This document shows, one piece after another, positions 35,496 through 46,592 of a stretch of DNA of 64,000 nt. The stretch is from Glebionis coronaria (lineage: Eukaryota; Streptophyta; Magnoliopsida; Asterales; Asteraceae). Position 1 is the first letter of the stretch; each line of letters opens with the position of its first letter. The notes under the pieces were generated by a model. It was not told the DNA's origin. It saw only the letters and a list, made by a program, of their open reading frames with translations, and did no database searches. The stretch covers positions 126,501 to 190,500 of the forward strand of contig JANFOE010000190.1 of assembly GCA_025667525.1 (NCBI GenBank). The letters run 5' to 3'. A program made the translations under genes and the position numbers.

Positions 35496-35884
35496 ATTGT
35501 CCCTAATAATATGATGATTCTACACGAATAAAGAAGAAAGAAAGGTAGATAAAATATGAATTCTAGAGAGAGAAAAGAGAAAGAAGTGTGTGAAAACTTG
35601 TGAAATGTTAGATTGAGAAAATATAATGACCAACCAACCTCTCCTTACATGCAAGGGGAGGTTTATATAGCCTTTCCTACATGTGGCATGATGGGCTATA
35701 TGATAATGGGTCGGGCTTTCCTTTTGGGATTTGGTTACTTATGAATGAACCTTAGCTTAAAGTTAAGCCAATAATACACGACTAACCTACTACCTATTAC
35801 AACATTCTAATATATGATACATAAAAAACATATGACCGAGCATTCTTGTTTGACTCAATATTTTGAGGCTAACAATCTACCTCA
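35496..35884 (-). repeat. Element G LTR (minus strand, about 389 bp)
   Basis: On the minus strand it starts TGTTAGCC after a purine-rich ATTGAGGTAGAT and ends near GGGACAATA. Compared with the E LTR it shares TGTTAGCC at the start, the CAAGAATG and GTAATAGGT phrases, a TATATAA box, a palindrome just after that box, and a CT-rich end. The sequence is diverged, so it is an older relative. Confidence 0.8.
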
Positions 35885-37560
35885 ATGAGAGGTCATTACC
35901 CTTTATGAGAGGTCATTACCATTTGTCATTTGGAAATTTGTAGAGATTACTAATCTCGTCATAAATGAGTCTTGAACGTGTAATAGTAGGATTTTTCCTT
36001 AATGCTGTGATCATTGAGCCTTTGTCGCTGTCTTTCGACTTTGTCTTTTGATCTTGAGATCTTCAAATTATCCTTGACTTGTATTTGCCATTTTGCAATC
36101 TTGTGTCTTCATCCACATTCTCACGCTATTAATTGTTGAATATGTCTTTTGGCATGAGTATGTGGTTTCGAATCTTTCACTTTGCTGAGTACACCGTGAC
36201 GCCACCTTCTTGAGACAAAACATAGACACGGACTGAATGGCTTTGACATTCGTCCTGAATCGGTAGCGTTTTACCTTCGGTCGATGAAGACCGTTATACG
36301 ATATTAAATACCCTACCTGTGATAGGTAGATTCAGTTAAGAATCTCCTTGACAGGGTTTCGCGGCTGTACTAGCCGTTCTCTTTACTCGACCGTCTCAAA
36401 GCAAGACTGCGAACATAAAGAGTGAATGAATTGGATAAATATCCGCTTGATTAAAGTCGTCAATTCAAATTCCTGGAACAAGTTTGATTCATTAAGAATC
36501 TTCCCATTGTTGCTTTCTGGCTGACACAAGCTTGATTAATAAGAATCTCGCAAGTTACCTACCGTAGCGTTGTTTGATGTTGAAGCTAGAAGGATTTCCA
36601 TTCATCACTGTGAATAATAATGAATATCACTCTGAATGTTTTGGAAAGACCATAAAGATATTGCGTATAAACCTGAAACGAGTTTGAATAAATTCAGAAT
36701 CAAACCACTGTTACTTTTTAGTTTACACATGTTCAGTTCAAAAAGAATCTTATACATGACCTACCGCAGTGCTGTTTGATGTTAACACTGGAAGGATTTC
36801 CACTCATCATTGTGAATACTAAGTAGTATCACTCTGAGTGTTCTAGCAATATCGCAAGGATATAGCGTAGGACTCTCTTTATCTTCATCCGAGTATCCTA
36901 ACGAGATTTGATTGATCTCTTGGCTCTAGACTAGATTTGTGCACTTTTAGTTGTCGGAGGCTGGAGCAGATGCCACCTATTCAATATCAACTATCTCGGA
37001 GTGAGAAAGTCAATAGAAGTCATGTTGATCTCCGTGACAATAAAACAAACTTCTTTTGAGAGAAGCGTAAGTTAGCTGGGGAGGGGTTGTGCATTACATC
37101 ACTGGGTCCATGATGTGTTGACCCGGTTTCTGCCTAAGTTGTATGGAGGGCTTCTTTGTTTACACACTTTATCCTTACATTTCTTTTTCATTCTTCAACC
37201 CCTTTAATGCTTACCAAGAAATCATTACTAGCACCTTGTTGTGATTGTTCCTATGCTAGCATCAGTACTTAGTCGGCATTCAGCTACGTTCACATTCTAC
37301 TCCATCTTTCCTAAGGACTTCTAATAATCTATTGGATTGTCTCTGGGAAGATCCCTTCGGTTCTGGTTGGATCATAGGACTTTAACCTAACCACCCTTTT
37401 GACACAAATAACGTCGTGAATTAAAGATGTTGTCGGTATTTGATCGTAACCATGAGTGCTTGAGTCTATAGATCACATTTTAATCACATTTTCTCCCCTA
37501 TCTCTAATATATAAAATCGTTTGATATTAGAGATACCAAATTTGATTAAAGTATATTTTT
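35885..37560 (-). mobile_element. 3' non-coding tail of a G-family copia element (minus strand)
   Basis: Reverse complement of this stretch aligns in order with the E tail (47380-48960) and the F tail (55930-57600). Shared landmarks are the GGGAGAAAATGTGATTAAAA motif with its hairpin (37485-37535), the AACAATCACAACAAGGTGCTA phrase, the GGCAGAAACCGGGTCAA phrase, two units of the roughly 230-bp AAGATGGAAATCC-type repeat, and the AGACGGTCGAGTAAAGAGAA phrase. It lies upstream, in transcription sense, of the G LTR, so it is the tail of whatever element that LTR terminated. Confidence 0.85.
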
Positions 37561-37740
37561 GAAAAATAGTCTTGAAACTTTTCGGGAGAAATCTTACTTT
37601 CAATTTAATGATTTAGATGTCAATTTTTTTTTAAAATAATAATTTTGGATTGTTTATAAAAAACTTTTTTAAGCTACTGTTTTCATTCTACTACTTTTAT
37701 TGTATTTTTTTGTCTCTAATTTTGTGATCAACTTGTGTCT
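37561..37740. other. AT-rich segment left of element E
   Basis: Part of the sequence that element E interrupted. It joins 49522 onward when E is removed. The left side still resembles the E tail in reverse orientation; the right side (GTGTCTCAAAC then TGATATCATAG) could be a decayed LTR end and primer site of F. Nothing firm. Confidence 0.4.
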
Positions 37741-37745
37741 CAAAC
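37741..37745. repeat. Target-site duplication of element E, left (CAAAC)
   Basis: CAAAC immediately before the LTR start TGTTAGCCC; the same five bases follow the 3' LTR at 49517-49521. Confidence 0.97.
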
Positions 37746-38110
37746 TGTTAGCCCTATATTTTATATAGTCGAACAAGAATGTAATAGGTCATCTTAGTCG
37801 TTAAAAGGTCTTGTATTGTAATAGGTTAGTCGGGAAAACCGGGCTTGGAATTTAAGCTAATATTGTATAAGTTAGGGGCGTAAGCCCAAAACAAAGCCAA
37901 GCCCGGCCCAAGTCACAAACCCACGGCCCATGGAAAGCCCATTGGTTCGTGGGTATATAACCCTCTTTCACATGTGAAAGAGGGTGTTGGTTCATTTCAT
38001 TAAACACATAGTTTTAGTGTAAACCTTCCATTTCTCTCTCTACTCTCTCTCTACTTTTCTCCTCTTTCTCTCTCTAAGAATCTTGTGTTATGGATTGATT
38101 GGGAATAACA
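37746..38110 (+). repeat. Element E 5' LTR (365 bp)
   Basis: TGTTAGCCC to GGGAATAACA. I compared it base by base with 49152-49516 and found no difference. It contains several GCCCA/GGCCCA promoter-type phrases, TATATAA at 37954-37960, a perfect 24-base palindrome at 37961-37984 (half CCCTCTTTCACA), and a CT-rich stretch before the end. Confidence 0.98.
37954..37984 (+). promoter_or_regulatory. TATA box and adjoining palindrome of element E
   Basis: TATATAA followed directly by a palindrome centred on CACATGTG. Transcription would be expected to start about 30 bases after the TATA box, at or just beyond the palindrome's right edge (inference). The palindrome could be a protein-binding site on DNA or, if the start is upstream of it, a 5'-end hairpin in RNA. 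The same arrangement is in the 3' LTR (49360-49390) and, with different bases, in G. Confidence 0.75.
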
Positions 38111-38111
38111 T

Positions 38112-38125
38112 TTGGTATCAAGAGC
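38112..38125 (+). promoter_or_regulatory. Element E primer-binding site
   Basis: TTGGTATCAAGAGC, one or two bases after the LTR: the copia initiator-Met site with an extra A compared with TGGTATCAGAGC. Confidence 0.85.
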
Positions 38126-38810
38126 CTATAGTGGATAGGTGATTGAAGATTCGTGTGGTTTGTTCTTGATTTTTCGTGACTTTTTTGATCCATATCTCAC
38201 GTCCCGTTCTTCTTTTTTGTGTTTTTTATAGTCTTTTCTTGATACAAATCATATACATACTAGTAGTAGTGATTTGGGTATCTTGGTTTTGGCTAAAACA
38301 CAAATTTTTTGGATCAAAAGTTGCGAAATTTCTTGTTTTTCTTCATTCCGAAATTCAAGCAAGAGTCACCATCGGAAAGTACAATCGTGTGGGATTTGAT
38401 CGCAATAATCTTAGGATTCCACTTTGCGATCACTGTATTGCGATACCTTATTCCGATCTGGATATTCCGATCGTGCATTGCGATCTGGGATTCCGACGGG
38501 TTGGTTTTTTAAGTCGTTACTCTGCCCAAATTGTCTCAGCCACATTCCGATCTGGACATTGCGACAGCATATTGCGATAGCACATTCCGATCTGGACATT
38601 GCGACAGCATATTGCGATAGGACATTCCGATCTGAACATTGCGATAAGTCATTCCGATCTGAACATTGCGATAAGTCATTCCGATCTGAACATTGAGATA
38701 GAACATTCCGATCTGAACATTCCGATGGACATTTCGATGGATATTTTGTTTGAGTAATTTTTAGACTTAGCCACTATCTAGACTAGTTTCGGAACGTAGT
38801 TTACACGAAG

Positions 38811-38853
<43 letters not shown>

Positions 38854-38976
38854 GGTAAATTCAAATTTTTTCCCTACTAGTTTTTGGCTATTTCTAACTC
38901 AAATTCAAAATTTGGCGATACAAAATTTTTCGGCTTACCGTTTTGTCAGACTGAGGAATTTAATTGTCGGACTGGG

Positions 38977-39019
<43 letters not shown>

Positions 39020-39100
39020 GAATTTTCGGAATTTCAATTTTAACCACACATCATCACAACAAATCCACTAAGATCTGCAATTCATCCACAAGTATTCACC
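38126..39100 (+). other. Element E leader with GCGATA/CCGATCT array and two poly-A tracts
   Basis: 975-base leader before the gag start. At 38424-38745 there is an array of CATTCCGATCTGAACATTGCG units (two longer units of about 44 bases, then about 27-base units). Poly-A runs of 37 and 39 bases lie at 38814-38850 and 38977-39015. Frames at 38176-38580 and 38424-38696 come from the array and are not genes. Confidence 0.85.
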
Positions 39101-42100
39101 ATGTCTAACAACAACATCAACATTGCAACTGCTAATCAAATTCGTTTGGAACAAGGTGGCAACGGTAACCCACCTGTGCTCACTGCCGGTTGCTACGTTC
39201 AATGGAGATCTCGTTTTCTTAGATTTCTCGATGGTAAAGAAAACCGAACTGCTCTTCGTCACTGCCTTGAGAACCCACCTCCAGTTTTTGAATTCAAACC
39301 AATTACAACACAGGCAGAGGATGGTACTTCATCAACTATACGAGCTATGGAGGATTTTGACACATGTTCTGCTGAGAAAAAGAAACTCCTCCAAGCTGAA
39401 GCTGATGCTGTAAATTTCATACTCACTGGAATTGATAATGATATCTATTCCACAGTTGATGCATGTCCTAATGCTATGGAAATGTGGAATGCAATTCATC
39501 GATTGAAGCAAGGTGAGTCAATCAATGTTCAAGATCTCGAGACTAATCTACTTTGGGAGTTTGGAAAATTCACATCTGAAGATGGTGAATCCATTGACTC
39601 ATATTACTCGAGATTCTATAAAATGATGAATGAGCTTGTAAGAAATCAGTGCACCATCTCCAATCATCATGCCAATGTTCAGTTTCTACTTCAACTCAAA
39701 CCGGAATGGCAAAGGTTTGTGACTTTGGTCAAACAAAGGGAGGATATCAAGACTATATCTTACCACAAACTTTATGATATCTTGAAACAACATCAGAATG
39801 AAGTGAATGAACTAAGGGCTGAAAAGGCAGAACGGTCTGCTAATTCTATTGCTTTTGTGGCTGCTACTTCAACAAAACCCGTTCCCCGTCAACAACCACC
39901 TACTCATTCCTCAAAGTCATCAAGCTCATCCATCAAACCTCTAGCCGTTGCTAAACACAAAGCAAAAGCAATTGTCCCCACTTCACCTCCAAAGTATGAC
40001 ACTGAGTCAGATGGAGACAGTGATGATGAACAAACTTCAAGGGACAAGAAGATTGAAGAACTCATGTCTTTACTCACCACAACTTATAAGAAGATCTACA
40101 AACCTACCAACAACAACCTCAGATCATCATCCAATGCTAGATATAAGGAAGTTGATCATGCACCTAGGTATGATCGTGATGCTAGGTATGATAATCAGAG
40201 GATGCTGAATCAAGTTGGGGCTAGAGATACTGTAGGCACTCCGGTGGTGCAGAAGACTGGGATTCAATGCTTCAACTGCAAGGGATTTGGTCACATGGCT
40301 AGGGAATGTAAGAAGCCAAAACGGGTTAAGGATTCGGGATATCACAAGGAAAAGATGTTGCTGTGCAAGAAAGAAGAAGCAGGAATTCCACTCACTGCAG
40401 ATGAAGTTGACTGGCGTGATGACACTGATGATGAAGCCGATGATCAAGAGTTAGAGGCACATTATGTGTACATGGCAAAGATTCAAGAAGTGATCCCAGA
40501 GACTGATGATACTTCTGGACCCATCTATGATTCTGAGCCACTTGAAAAGGTACCATCACATGATAACTATAATGTGTTTGCTAATGAACGACGGCATCCT
40601 GAGCAACCCGAAAGCATCAATGACACATATGTAATGGACACGGAGGATAGCAATATCTCTACGGATTCACAGCATATGTGTAATGATGACGGAAAAGCTG
40701 TTCAAGATACTGACTCGGATGAGGACCGTGATTTGCTTGCGTCTATAATTGATTCTTTAAAACATGAAATTGAGGTAAACAAAGATGCTAATAAACGTTT
40801 GAAGCAAGCAAACACATCCTTAGCCGAGGAGATAGACAGGCTTAAAGAGTGTGATTATGTAAAAGAAGCTGATCGACGGGTTGCAATAGCTAATGGTTTG
40901 GTATATGAACGTAAGGTGCTCAACGAACAATATTGTTCTGAAGTAACACACGAAATTCATATGTCAAAACAGAAGATATCGGAACTTGAAGAACAACTAC
41001 TGCTACATAAACTCCAAATTACTGAATTAGAGTCGGTTAACAAAGAACAAACTGAGCTTTATAAAACTCGTGAAGAAAAGGATATTGAAAAAATTCTTGC
41101 TTTGGAAAAGAGAGTCGACACGTTAAACAACATTGTTTACAAAACGGGTCAGTCTATTCAAACTATGAATATGCTCAATAGAAATATGAAAACGAGTTTT
41201 GTCAAGCCTGAATATCTCAAGAAAGCTCAAAGTACCAAGCCTGCTCTTTATGACATCGGTTGTTATGTTGATAATCTTGCTCTTATGCTCTCCCCTGACT
41301 GCGATGAAATCATTCGTCAACAAGAAGAAAGTCGATCAAACTTAAGTGATTTAATAAACCTTTCTGATTCTAACAATCATATTAAGTTTGTCCCTCAAAA
41401 AGAACTTTCAAAAGAACAAAAGATGTATAACAGTGTTCCATCACCAAGTGATGAACCACAAAAGAAAGTTTCTTTAAAAAGGAGTTTCAAAAAGCAATCA
41501 ATTTTGTTAGAAAAGCGAATTTTGGATGAAAAACGTAAATGGGATGAGAAAAGCAAAAGTGTTCAGCAATTTGAGTTTATAAAACAAGGGGTTTTAAATT
41601 TGTACAAAGGTGTCGTCGACTATGAAAAAGTTTCTAGGGATACCATTTGGAATATTAAACCTAACCCACAAGTAGAAGTCGTCATCCAACAATGCATTGT
41701 TCCAACCATTGATGATCTTTCAAAAAATGTGGAAATGTTTTATAATGCTCTCACTGAGGAAATGTTAACTGATTTAAGCTATGTCAAATCTCTTGAAGAT
41801 GAAGTTGATTTTCTTCAAATTAAATTAAAGACACAAGAACACCAACTTTCTAACGAAATTGATCGACTTTCCAAGGAATATTTTTATGCTGACCATATGA
41901 ATGCTATACTTGGTGTGTATACCGATCTGGATCAATATTGTCATGTAGCATGTTTAGTGTCAGAATCGGACGCGAAATGTCGCAATCTTGAAGTAGAGCT
42001 TTCAAAACAAATTCAGTCATATAACAAACTTTCGAAAAGTTTTTCTCAACTTGAGAAACACTCCATTTCTCTTGAACTTGCTTTACAAAAAGGTGAAAAA

Positions 42101-43186
42101 TCTCATAATCATAAAAAGTGTCTAGAAATGTCAGCTTCTTCGTTTCGTCTACTAAATGAAAAAGATTTCGAAATAAATGATTTGAAAGCTCAGCTAAAAG
42201 AAAGGGACATTGCCATTAGTGAGTTACAGAAACTCATTGATAAAATGAAAGGAAAGTCTGTTTTGGGTAAACCATCTGCCGTTCGTCAACCGAATGCGGT
42301 TAAATGCCCTAAAACATCTATTTTGGGACAATCCCCACAGACTTTGCCTAAGATAGGAAATGATAAGAGCACTAATGTGATAGCACCTGGAATGTATAAG
42401 ATGAACACTAGGTCCACTCAAACTGGAACAACGCAGTTACCTCAAAATACTAGGAAAACTAATCAACGTGTGTCTTCTTCTACAGGAGTAAATCCCACTA
42501 CTAGTGTTAGCGGACCACAGCTTAAGAGCACTAGAATTGAAGATAGAGTCATGCCTAACAATAGTCAAGGGAAGAAGAATGAAGTAGAAGATCACCGTAG
42601 GAATTTTAAGTTTTCTAAGAATAAAACGTCTGTAACTGCATGTAATGACAGTTTAACTGCTAAGACCTCGAATGTTGAATTTGTTTGTGTTGAATGTGGC
42701 AAATGTGTTCGTACTTTCAATCATGATGCTTGTGCTCTTAATCATAATGGCGTGAATGCTAGAACTAGGAAGCCTATTCGTATGCCCACTAGTACTAGTA
42801 AACCCACAAGAACTTTGAACCAATCCACTGAGCAACCACTTAAGAAACTAAGTGCGTTAGAATCCACTACTCTACGTAAACAAAGCAGGTTAAAGAAGCT
42901 TTATGAGAACATGATTAGGACATGTACACGGGGGTATTCAAGATTTACACCACCCGGATACAAATGGGTACCTAAGACAATCCCCATTCTAATTGGGTCT
43001 ATGAATGTTAGCTTGCCTTTAGAATCTAGGTCCACTACTATTTTGGAACCCGTTTCTATCAAGGGATCCCATTTGTCAAATGCTACATTGTCTTCTAATT
43101 CTTCTGCAGCTCGTCGAACTCATCCTATTCATAATGGACTCCGGGTGCACAAAGCACATGACGGGCAATCTCAAGCTTCTCATTAA
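39101..43186 (+). CDS. gag: Gag polyprotein of copia element E
   Basis: 1361 codons starting at an ATG in good context (CACCATGTC). Capsid-type region: residues about 20-230 ([53 protein letters not shown]). A CCHC knuckle [14 protein letters not shown] is at 390-403. After an acidic linker there are long coiled-coil stretches (about 545-700 and 900-1090), then a basic Pro/Thr-rich part. A second Cys cluster [16 protein letters not shown] is at 1196-1211. Ordinary copia Gag proteins are a few hundred residues; this one is three to four times longer. The layout fits the SIRE/Maximus-like copia elements abundant in Asteraceae (inference). It should assemble the particle and bind genomic RNA; the role of the coiled coil is unknown. 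Its last 107 bases overlap pol in another frame. Confidence 0.95.
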   Translation: MSNNNINIATANQIRLEQGGNGNPPVLTAGCYVQWRSRFLRFLDGKENRTALRHCLENPPPVFEFKPITTQAEDGTSSTIRAMEDFDTCSAEKKKLLQAEADAVNFILTGIDNDIYSTVDACPNAMEMWNAIHRLKQGESINVQDLETNLLWEFGKFTSEDGESIDSYYSRFYKMMNELVRNQCTISNHHANVQFLLQLKPEWQRFVTLVKQREDIKTISYHKLYDILKQHQNEVNELRAEKAERSANSIAFVAATSTKPVPRQQPPTHSSKSSSSSIKPLAVAKHKAKAIVPTSPPKYDTESDGDSDDEQTSRDKKIEELMSLLTTTYKKIYKPTNNNLRSSSNARYKEVDHAPRYDRDARYDNQRMLNQVGARDTVGTPVVQKTGIQCFNCKGFGHMARECKKPKRVKDSGYHKEKMLLCKKEEAGIPLTADEVDWRDDTDDEADDQELEAHYVYMAKIQEVIPETDDTSGPIYDSEPLEKVPSHDNYNVFANERRHPEQPESINDTYVMDTEDSNISTDSQHMCNDDGKAVQDTDSDEDRDLLASIIDSLKHEIEVNKDANKRLKQANTSLAEEIDRLKECDYVKEADRRVAIANGLVYERKVLNEQYCSEVTHEIHMSKQKISELEEQLLLHKLQITELESVNKEQTELYKTREEKDIEKILALEKRVDTLNNIVYKTGQSIQTMNMLNRNMKTSFVKPEYLKKAQSTKPALYDIGCYVDNLALMLSPDCDEIIRQQEESRSNLSDLINLSDSNNHIKFVPQKELSKEQKMYNSVPSPSDEPQKKVSLKRSFKKQSILLEKRILDEKRKWDEKSKSVQQFEFIKQGVLNLYKGVVDYEKVSRDTIWNIKPNPQVEVVIQQCIVPTIDDLSKNVEMFYNALTEEMLTDLSYVKSLEDEVDFLQIKLKTQEHQLSNEIDRLSKEYFYADHMNAILGVYTDLDQYCHVACLVSESDAKCRNLEVELSKQIQSYNKLSKSFSQLEKHSISLELALQKGEKSHNHKKCLEMSASSFRLLNEKDFEINDLKAQLKERDIAISELQKLIDKMKGKSVLGKPSAVRQPNAVKCPKTSILGQSPQTLPKIGNDKSTNVIAPGMYKMNTRSTQTGTTQLPQNTRKTNQRVSSSTGVNPTTSVSGPQLKSTRIEDRVMPNNSQGKKNEVEDHRRNFKFSKNKTSVTACNDSLTAKTSNVEFVCVECGKCVRTFNHDACALNHNGVNARTRKPIRMPTSTSKPTRTLNQSTEQPLKKLSALESTTLRKQSRLKKLYENMIRTCTRGYSRFTPPGYKWVPKTIPILIGSMNVSLPLESRSTTILEPVSIKGSHLSNATLSSNSSAARRTHPIHNGLRVHKAHDGQSQASH

Positions 43187-46100
43187 CTTCGTGGAAAAGT
43201 TTCTGGGTACGGTACGGTTTGGAAATGATCAATTTGCACCGATACTCGGATATGGAGACTTGGTTCAAGGGAATATCACTATAAAACGGGTTTATTACGT
43301 CGAGGGACTGAATCACAATTTATTCTCGGTTGGTCAATTTTGTGATGCGGATTTGGAAGTGGCTTTTCGGAAATCTACTTGCTATGTTAGAGACTACGAT
43401 GGGAATGACCTTCTTACAGGTTCTCGTGGTTCTGATCTCTACACAGTAACTCTTCAAGACACATCTTCAACAAATCCAATTTGCTTAATGGCTAAAGCAT
43501 CATCATCTCAAGCATGGTTATGGCATCAACGATTGTCACATCTCAACTTTGACACCATCAACTTGCTTTCGAAGAATGATATTGTGACTGGTCTTCCTAA
43601 GTTGAAATTCGTCAAAGACCATCTTTGTTCTTCCTGTGAGTTGGGGAAAGCAAAACGAAAGTCTTTCAAAACAAAGACTACCCCAAGCTCAAAAGGACGA
43701 TTGGAACTTCTACACATGGATTTATGTGGTCCCATGCGTGTAGAGAGTATTAACGGGAAAAAGTATATTCTCGTGATTGTTGATGATTACTCTAGATACA
43801 CATGGACTTTCTTCTTAAGGTCCAAAGATGAAACACCAGAAGTTCTCAAAAACTTTCTCAAGATGATACAACGCAATCTTCAAGCTCAAGTCTTAACCGT
43901 AAGAACGGATAGGGGTACTGAATTTTTGAACAAGAACTTGCAATCTTACTTTCAAGAAGAAGGCATCGAACATCAAACGTCTATTGCTCGAACTCCTGAA
44001 CAAAACGGCGTTGTCGAAAGACGGAACCGTACTTTGGTTGAGGCTGCTCGAACAATGCTTTCTGCTTCAAAATTACCGCTATTCTTCTGGGCTGAAGCAA
44101 TTGCAACTGCCTGTTATACTCAGAATCGTTCTCTCGTTATCCCTAGACATGAAAAGACACCTTACCACATCATCAATGGCAGGAAACCTACTGTAAAATT
44201 CTTTCACGTATTTGGATCTTTATGCTACATCCTTAAAGACGGTGAGAATCTCGACAAGATGAAAGAAAAAGGTGATACATGTATTTTTGTGGGGTATGCT
44301 ACATTGTCGAAAGGATATCGTGTCTATAACAAGAGAACAAAGATCATTGTCGAATCAATTCATGTGAACTTTGACGAATTGCCACAAATGGTACTTGATC
44401 ACAACAGCTCAAGTCCCGCACCTCAATGTCCAACGATGGCACCTACACAAAACAGTGTACGTCCCGTGCAAGAATGTCAACAAAGTACTCCTACAGCAGA
44501 CTCGACGGATACGACACATATGAATGAGTTGGTTGACTTATATGATCCTATGTTTGATGAATATTACTATGGAAACAATCAAGTTGTGTCAAAGCCTTCC
44601 GCTGTCAATACTGCTGATGCACCTGAACAAAATCAACAAGACACAACTGCCTCTACTTCAGCAACCGGTGCTCAAGAGACAATTCCAGTGGATACTCAAC
44701 AAACTCAAGAAACTGTCATACAACCAACATCACCAACCGTCAATGCTGAAGGAGGAAACAACGATCAAGCAGTCGATGCACAACCTGACGATGAAGAATT
44801 TATCAATCCGTTCGGTACACCGGTACACGAAGTCGGAGAGTCTTCTAGTCAACATGTTGATCCGTCCAACATGCATACATTCTACCAACCATATCCATCC
44901 ACTCACCATTGGACACGTGATCATCCATTGGTGCAAGTCATTGGAAATCCTTCACAACCGGTTCGAACACGCAGACAACTCGAAACCGATGGCGATGTGT
45001 GTATGTATGCACTCACCGTGAGTTCAACTGTACCTACAAACATCAAACAAGCCATGACTGATCATGCGTGGATTGAATCAATGCAAGACGAAATTCATCA
45101 GTTTGAACGCCTAAATGTTTGGGAACTTGTTGACCGATCCTATGGAATGTCAATTTTAGATTTCAAATGGATCTGGAAAAACAAACTGGATGAAGAACAA
45201 ACCATCATCAAAAACAAATCTCGTCTTGTGGTTAAGGGATACCGTCAACAAGAAGGCATAGACTACGATGAATCATTCGCTCCAGTCGCTCGTTTGGAAG
45301 CAGTCAGGATATTCCTTGCTTATGCTGCACATAAGGGCTTCACGGTTTTTCAGATGGACGTCAAAACAGCTTTTCTCAACGGCCATTTGAAGGAAGAAGT
45401 GTATGTGAATCAGCCGGAAGGATTCGTCGATCCTCATCATCCTGACAAAGTCTATCGTCTCAAGAAGGCTGTATATGGACTTAAACAAGCTCCAAGGGCA
45501 TGGTACGAAGAACTTTCAAACTTCTTGGTGTCCAAAGGATTCTCCAAAGGTTCTATTGATCCTACTCTCTTTACTAATAAATATGGGGATGACATAATGC
45601 TGGTGCAAGTTTATGTTGATGACATTATTTTTGGTTCTACGAACCCAAAACTTTCAAAACGTTTTGAAAAATTAATGCACAGCAGATTTGAAATGTCAAT
45701 GATGGGGGAGCTAAAATTCTTTTTAGGCCTCCAGATTCATCAATCCCCACGTGGTATCTTCATTAACCAAGCTAAGTATGCTCAAGAGATACTTAAAAAG
45801 CATGGTATGACCTCATGTGCTCGCGTTGGTACACCATTGTCGACTACATCCCTAGACGCTGACTTGTACTCATATCCCGTAGATCAAACGCGATATCGCA
45901 GTATGATCGGGTCACTTATGTACCTTACAGCCAGCAGGCCTGATATTCATCATGCCACATGCTATTGTGCACGATATCAAGCCAGACCTACTCAAAAGCA
46001 CCTCAAAGAGGTTAAACGGATCTTTCGGTACCTTAAGAATACCATTCACATGGGACTCTGGTATCCGAGGGAAACCGGTTTTCATCTAACGGCTTTTTCA

Positions 46101-46592
46101 GATTCTGATCACGCAGGTTGTCTTGATAGTCGTAAAAGCACTTCTGGTAGCATACAATTTCTAGGGGAAGACAAGCTTGTCAGTTGGTCGTCAAAGAAGC
46201 AGGATTGCACTTCGCTCTCATCAGCTGAAGCAGAATATGTGGCTCTATCCGCGTGTTGTGCTCAAGTCCTCTGGATGAGAACTCAACTCACGGATTATGG
46301 CTTCCACTTTGATAAAATACCTATGTATTGTGACTCAAAGTCGGCCATAGCCATATCTTGCAATCCGGTTCAGCACTCCCGCACCAAGCACATCGATGTC
46401 AGATATCACTTCATCAAGGAACAAGTAGAACGCGGCATCGTGGAATTATACTTTGTCAGAACTGAGTACCAGCTGGCAGACTTGTTTACAAAAGCTCTAT
46501 CGAAAGATAGGTTTGCGTATCTCGTTGGCCGTCTTGGTATGAAGTATATGACTCCAGAAGACTTGGAGGTTTTGGCAAATGAAGCTGCTTGA
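43080..46592 (+). CDS. pol: Pol polyprotein of copia element E (protease, integrase, RT, RNase H)
   Basis: Open from 43023, first ATG at 43080, 1170 codons from there. Protease active site DSG at residues 20-22. Integrase zinc region LWHQRLSH ... CSSC about 147-185. Integrase catalytic residues are D214 (HMDLCGP), D277 (RTDRGTEF) and E313 (VVERRNRT), the last two with the usual 35-residue spacing. Reverse transcriptase runs about 660-910 with YVDD at 845-848. RNase H includes D1008 (SDSDHAG) and E1050 (SSAEAEY). The order integrase before reverse transcriptase defines Ty1/copia. All motifs are intact and there is no internal stop. The frame is +1 relative to gag. The protease motif lies only about 20 codons in, so production needs a frameshift in 43023-43135 or another mechanism. 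Confidence 0.96.
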   Translation: MLHCLLILLQLVELILFIMDSGCTKHMTGNLKLLINFVEKFLGTVRFGNDQFAPILGYGDLVQGNITIKRVYYVEGLNHNLFSVGQFCDADLEVAFRKSTCYVRDYDGNDLLTGSRGSDLYTVTLQDTSSTNPICLMAKASSSQAWLWHQRLSHLNFDTINLLSKNDIVTGLPKLKFVKDHLCSSCELGKAKRKSFKTKTTPSSKGRLELLHMDLCGPMRVESINGKKYILVIVDDYSRYTWTFFLRSKDETPEVLKNFLKMIQRNLQAQVLTVRTDRGTEFLNKNLQSYFQEEGIEHQTSIARTPEQNGVVERRNRTLVEAARTMLSASKLPLFFWAEAIATACYTQNRSLVIPRHEKTPYHIINGRKPTVKFFHVFGSLCYILKDGENLDKMKEKGDTCIFVGYATLSKGYRVYNKRTKIIVESIHVNFDELPQMVLDHNSSSPAPQCPTMAPTQNSVRPVQECQQSTPTADSTDTTHMNELVDLYDPMFDEYYYGNNQVVSKPSAVNTADAPEQNQQDTTASTSATGAQETIPVDTQQTQETVIQPTSPTVNAEGGNNDQAVDAQPDDEEFINPFGTPVHEVGESSSQHVDPSNMHTFYQPYPSTHHWTRDHPLVQVIGNPSQPVRTRRQLETDGDVCMYALTVSSTVPTNIKQAMTDHAWIESMQDEIHQFERLNVWELVDRSYGMSILDFKWIWKNKLDEEQTIIKNKSRLVVKGYRQQEGIDYDESFAPVARLEAVRIFLAYAAHKGFTVFQMDVKTAFLNGHLKEEVYVNQPEGFVDPHHPDKVYRLKKAVYGLKQAPRAWYEELSNFLVSKGFSKGSIDPTLFTNKYGDDIMLVQVYVDDIIFGSTNPKLSKRFEKLMHSRFEMSMMGELKFFLGLQIHQSPRGIFINQAKYAQEILKKHGMTSCARVGTPLSTTSLDADLYSYPVDQTRYRSMIGSLMYLTASRPDIHHATCYCARYQARPTQKHLKEVKRIFRYLKNTIHMGLWYPRETGFHLTAFSDSDHAGCLDSRKSTSGSIQFLGEDKLVSWSSKKQDCTSLSSAEAEYVALSACCAQVLWMRTQLTDYGFHFDKIPMYCDSKSAIAISCNPVQHSRTKHIDVRYHFIKEQVERGIVELYFVRTEYQLADLFTKALSKDRFAYLVGRLGMKYMTPEDLEVLANEAA

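Noticed and set aside
37561..37745. 5' LTR of element F left of element E
   Set aside because: GTCTCAAAC followed by TGATATCATAG resembles an LTR end and primer site, but I find no similarity to the F 3' LTR, so it is not annotated as such.
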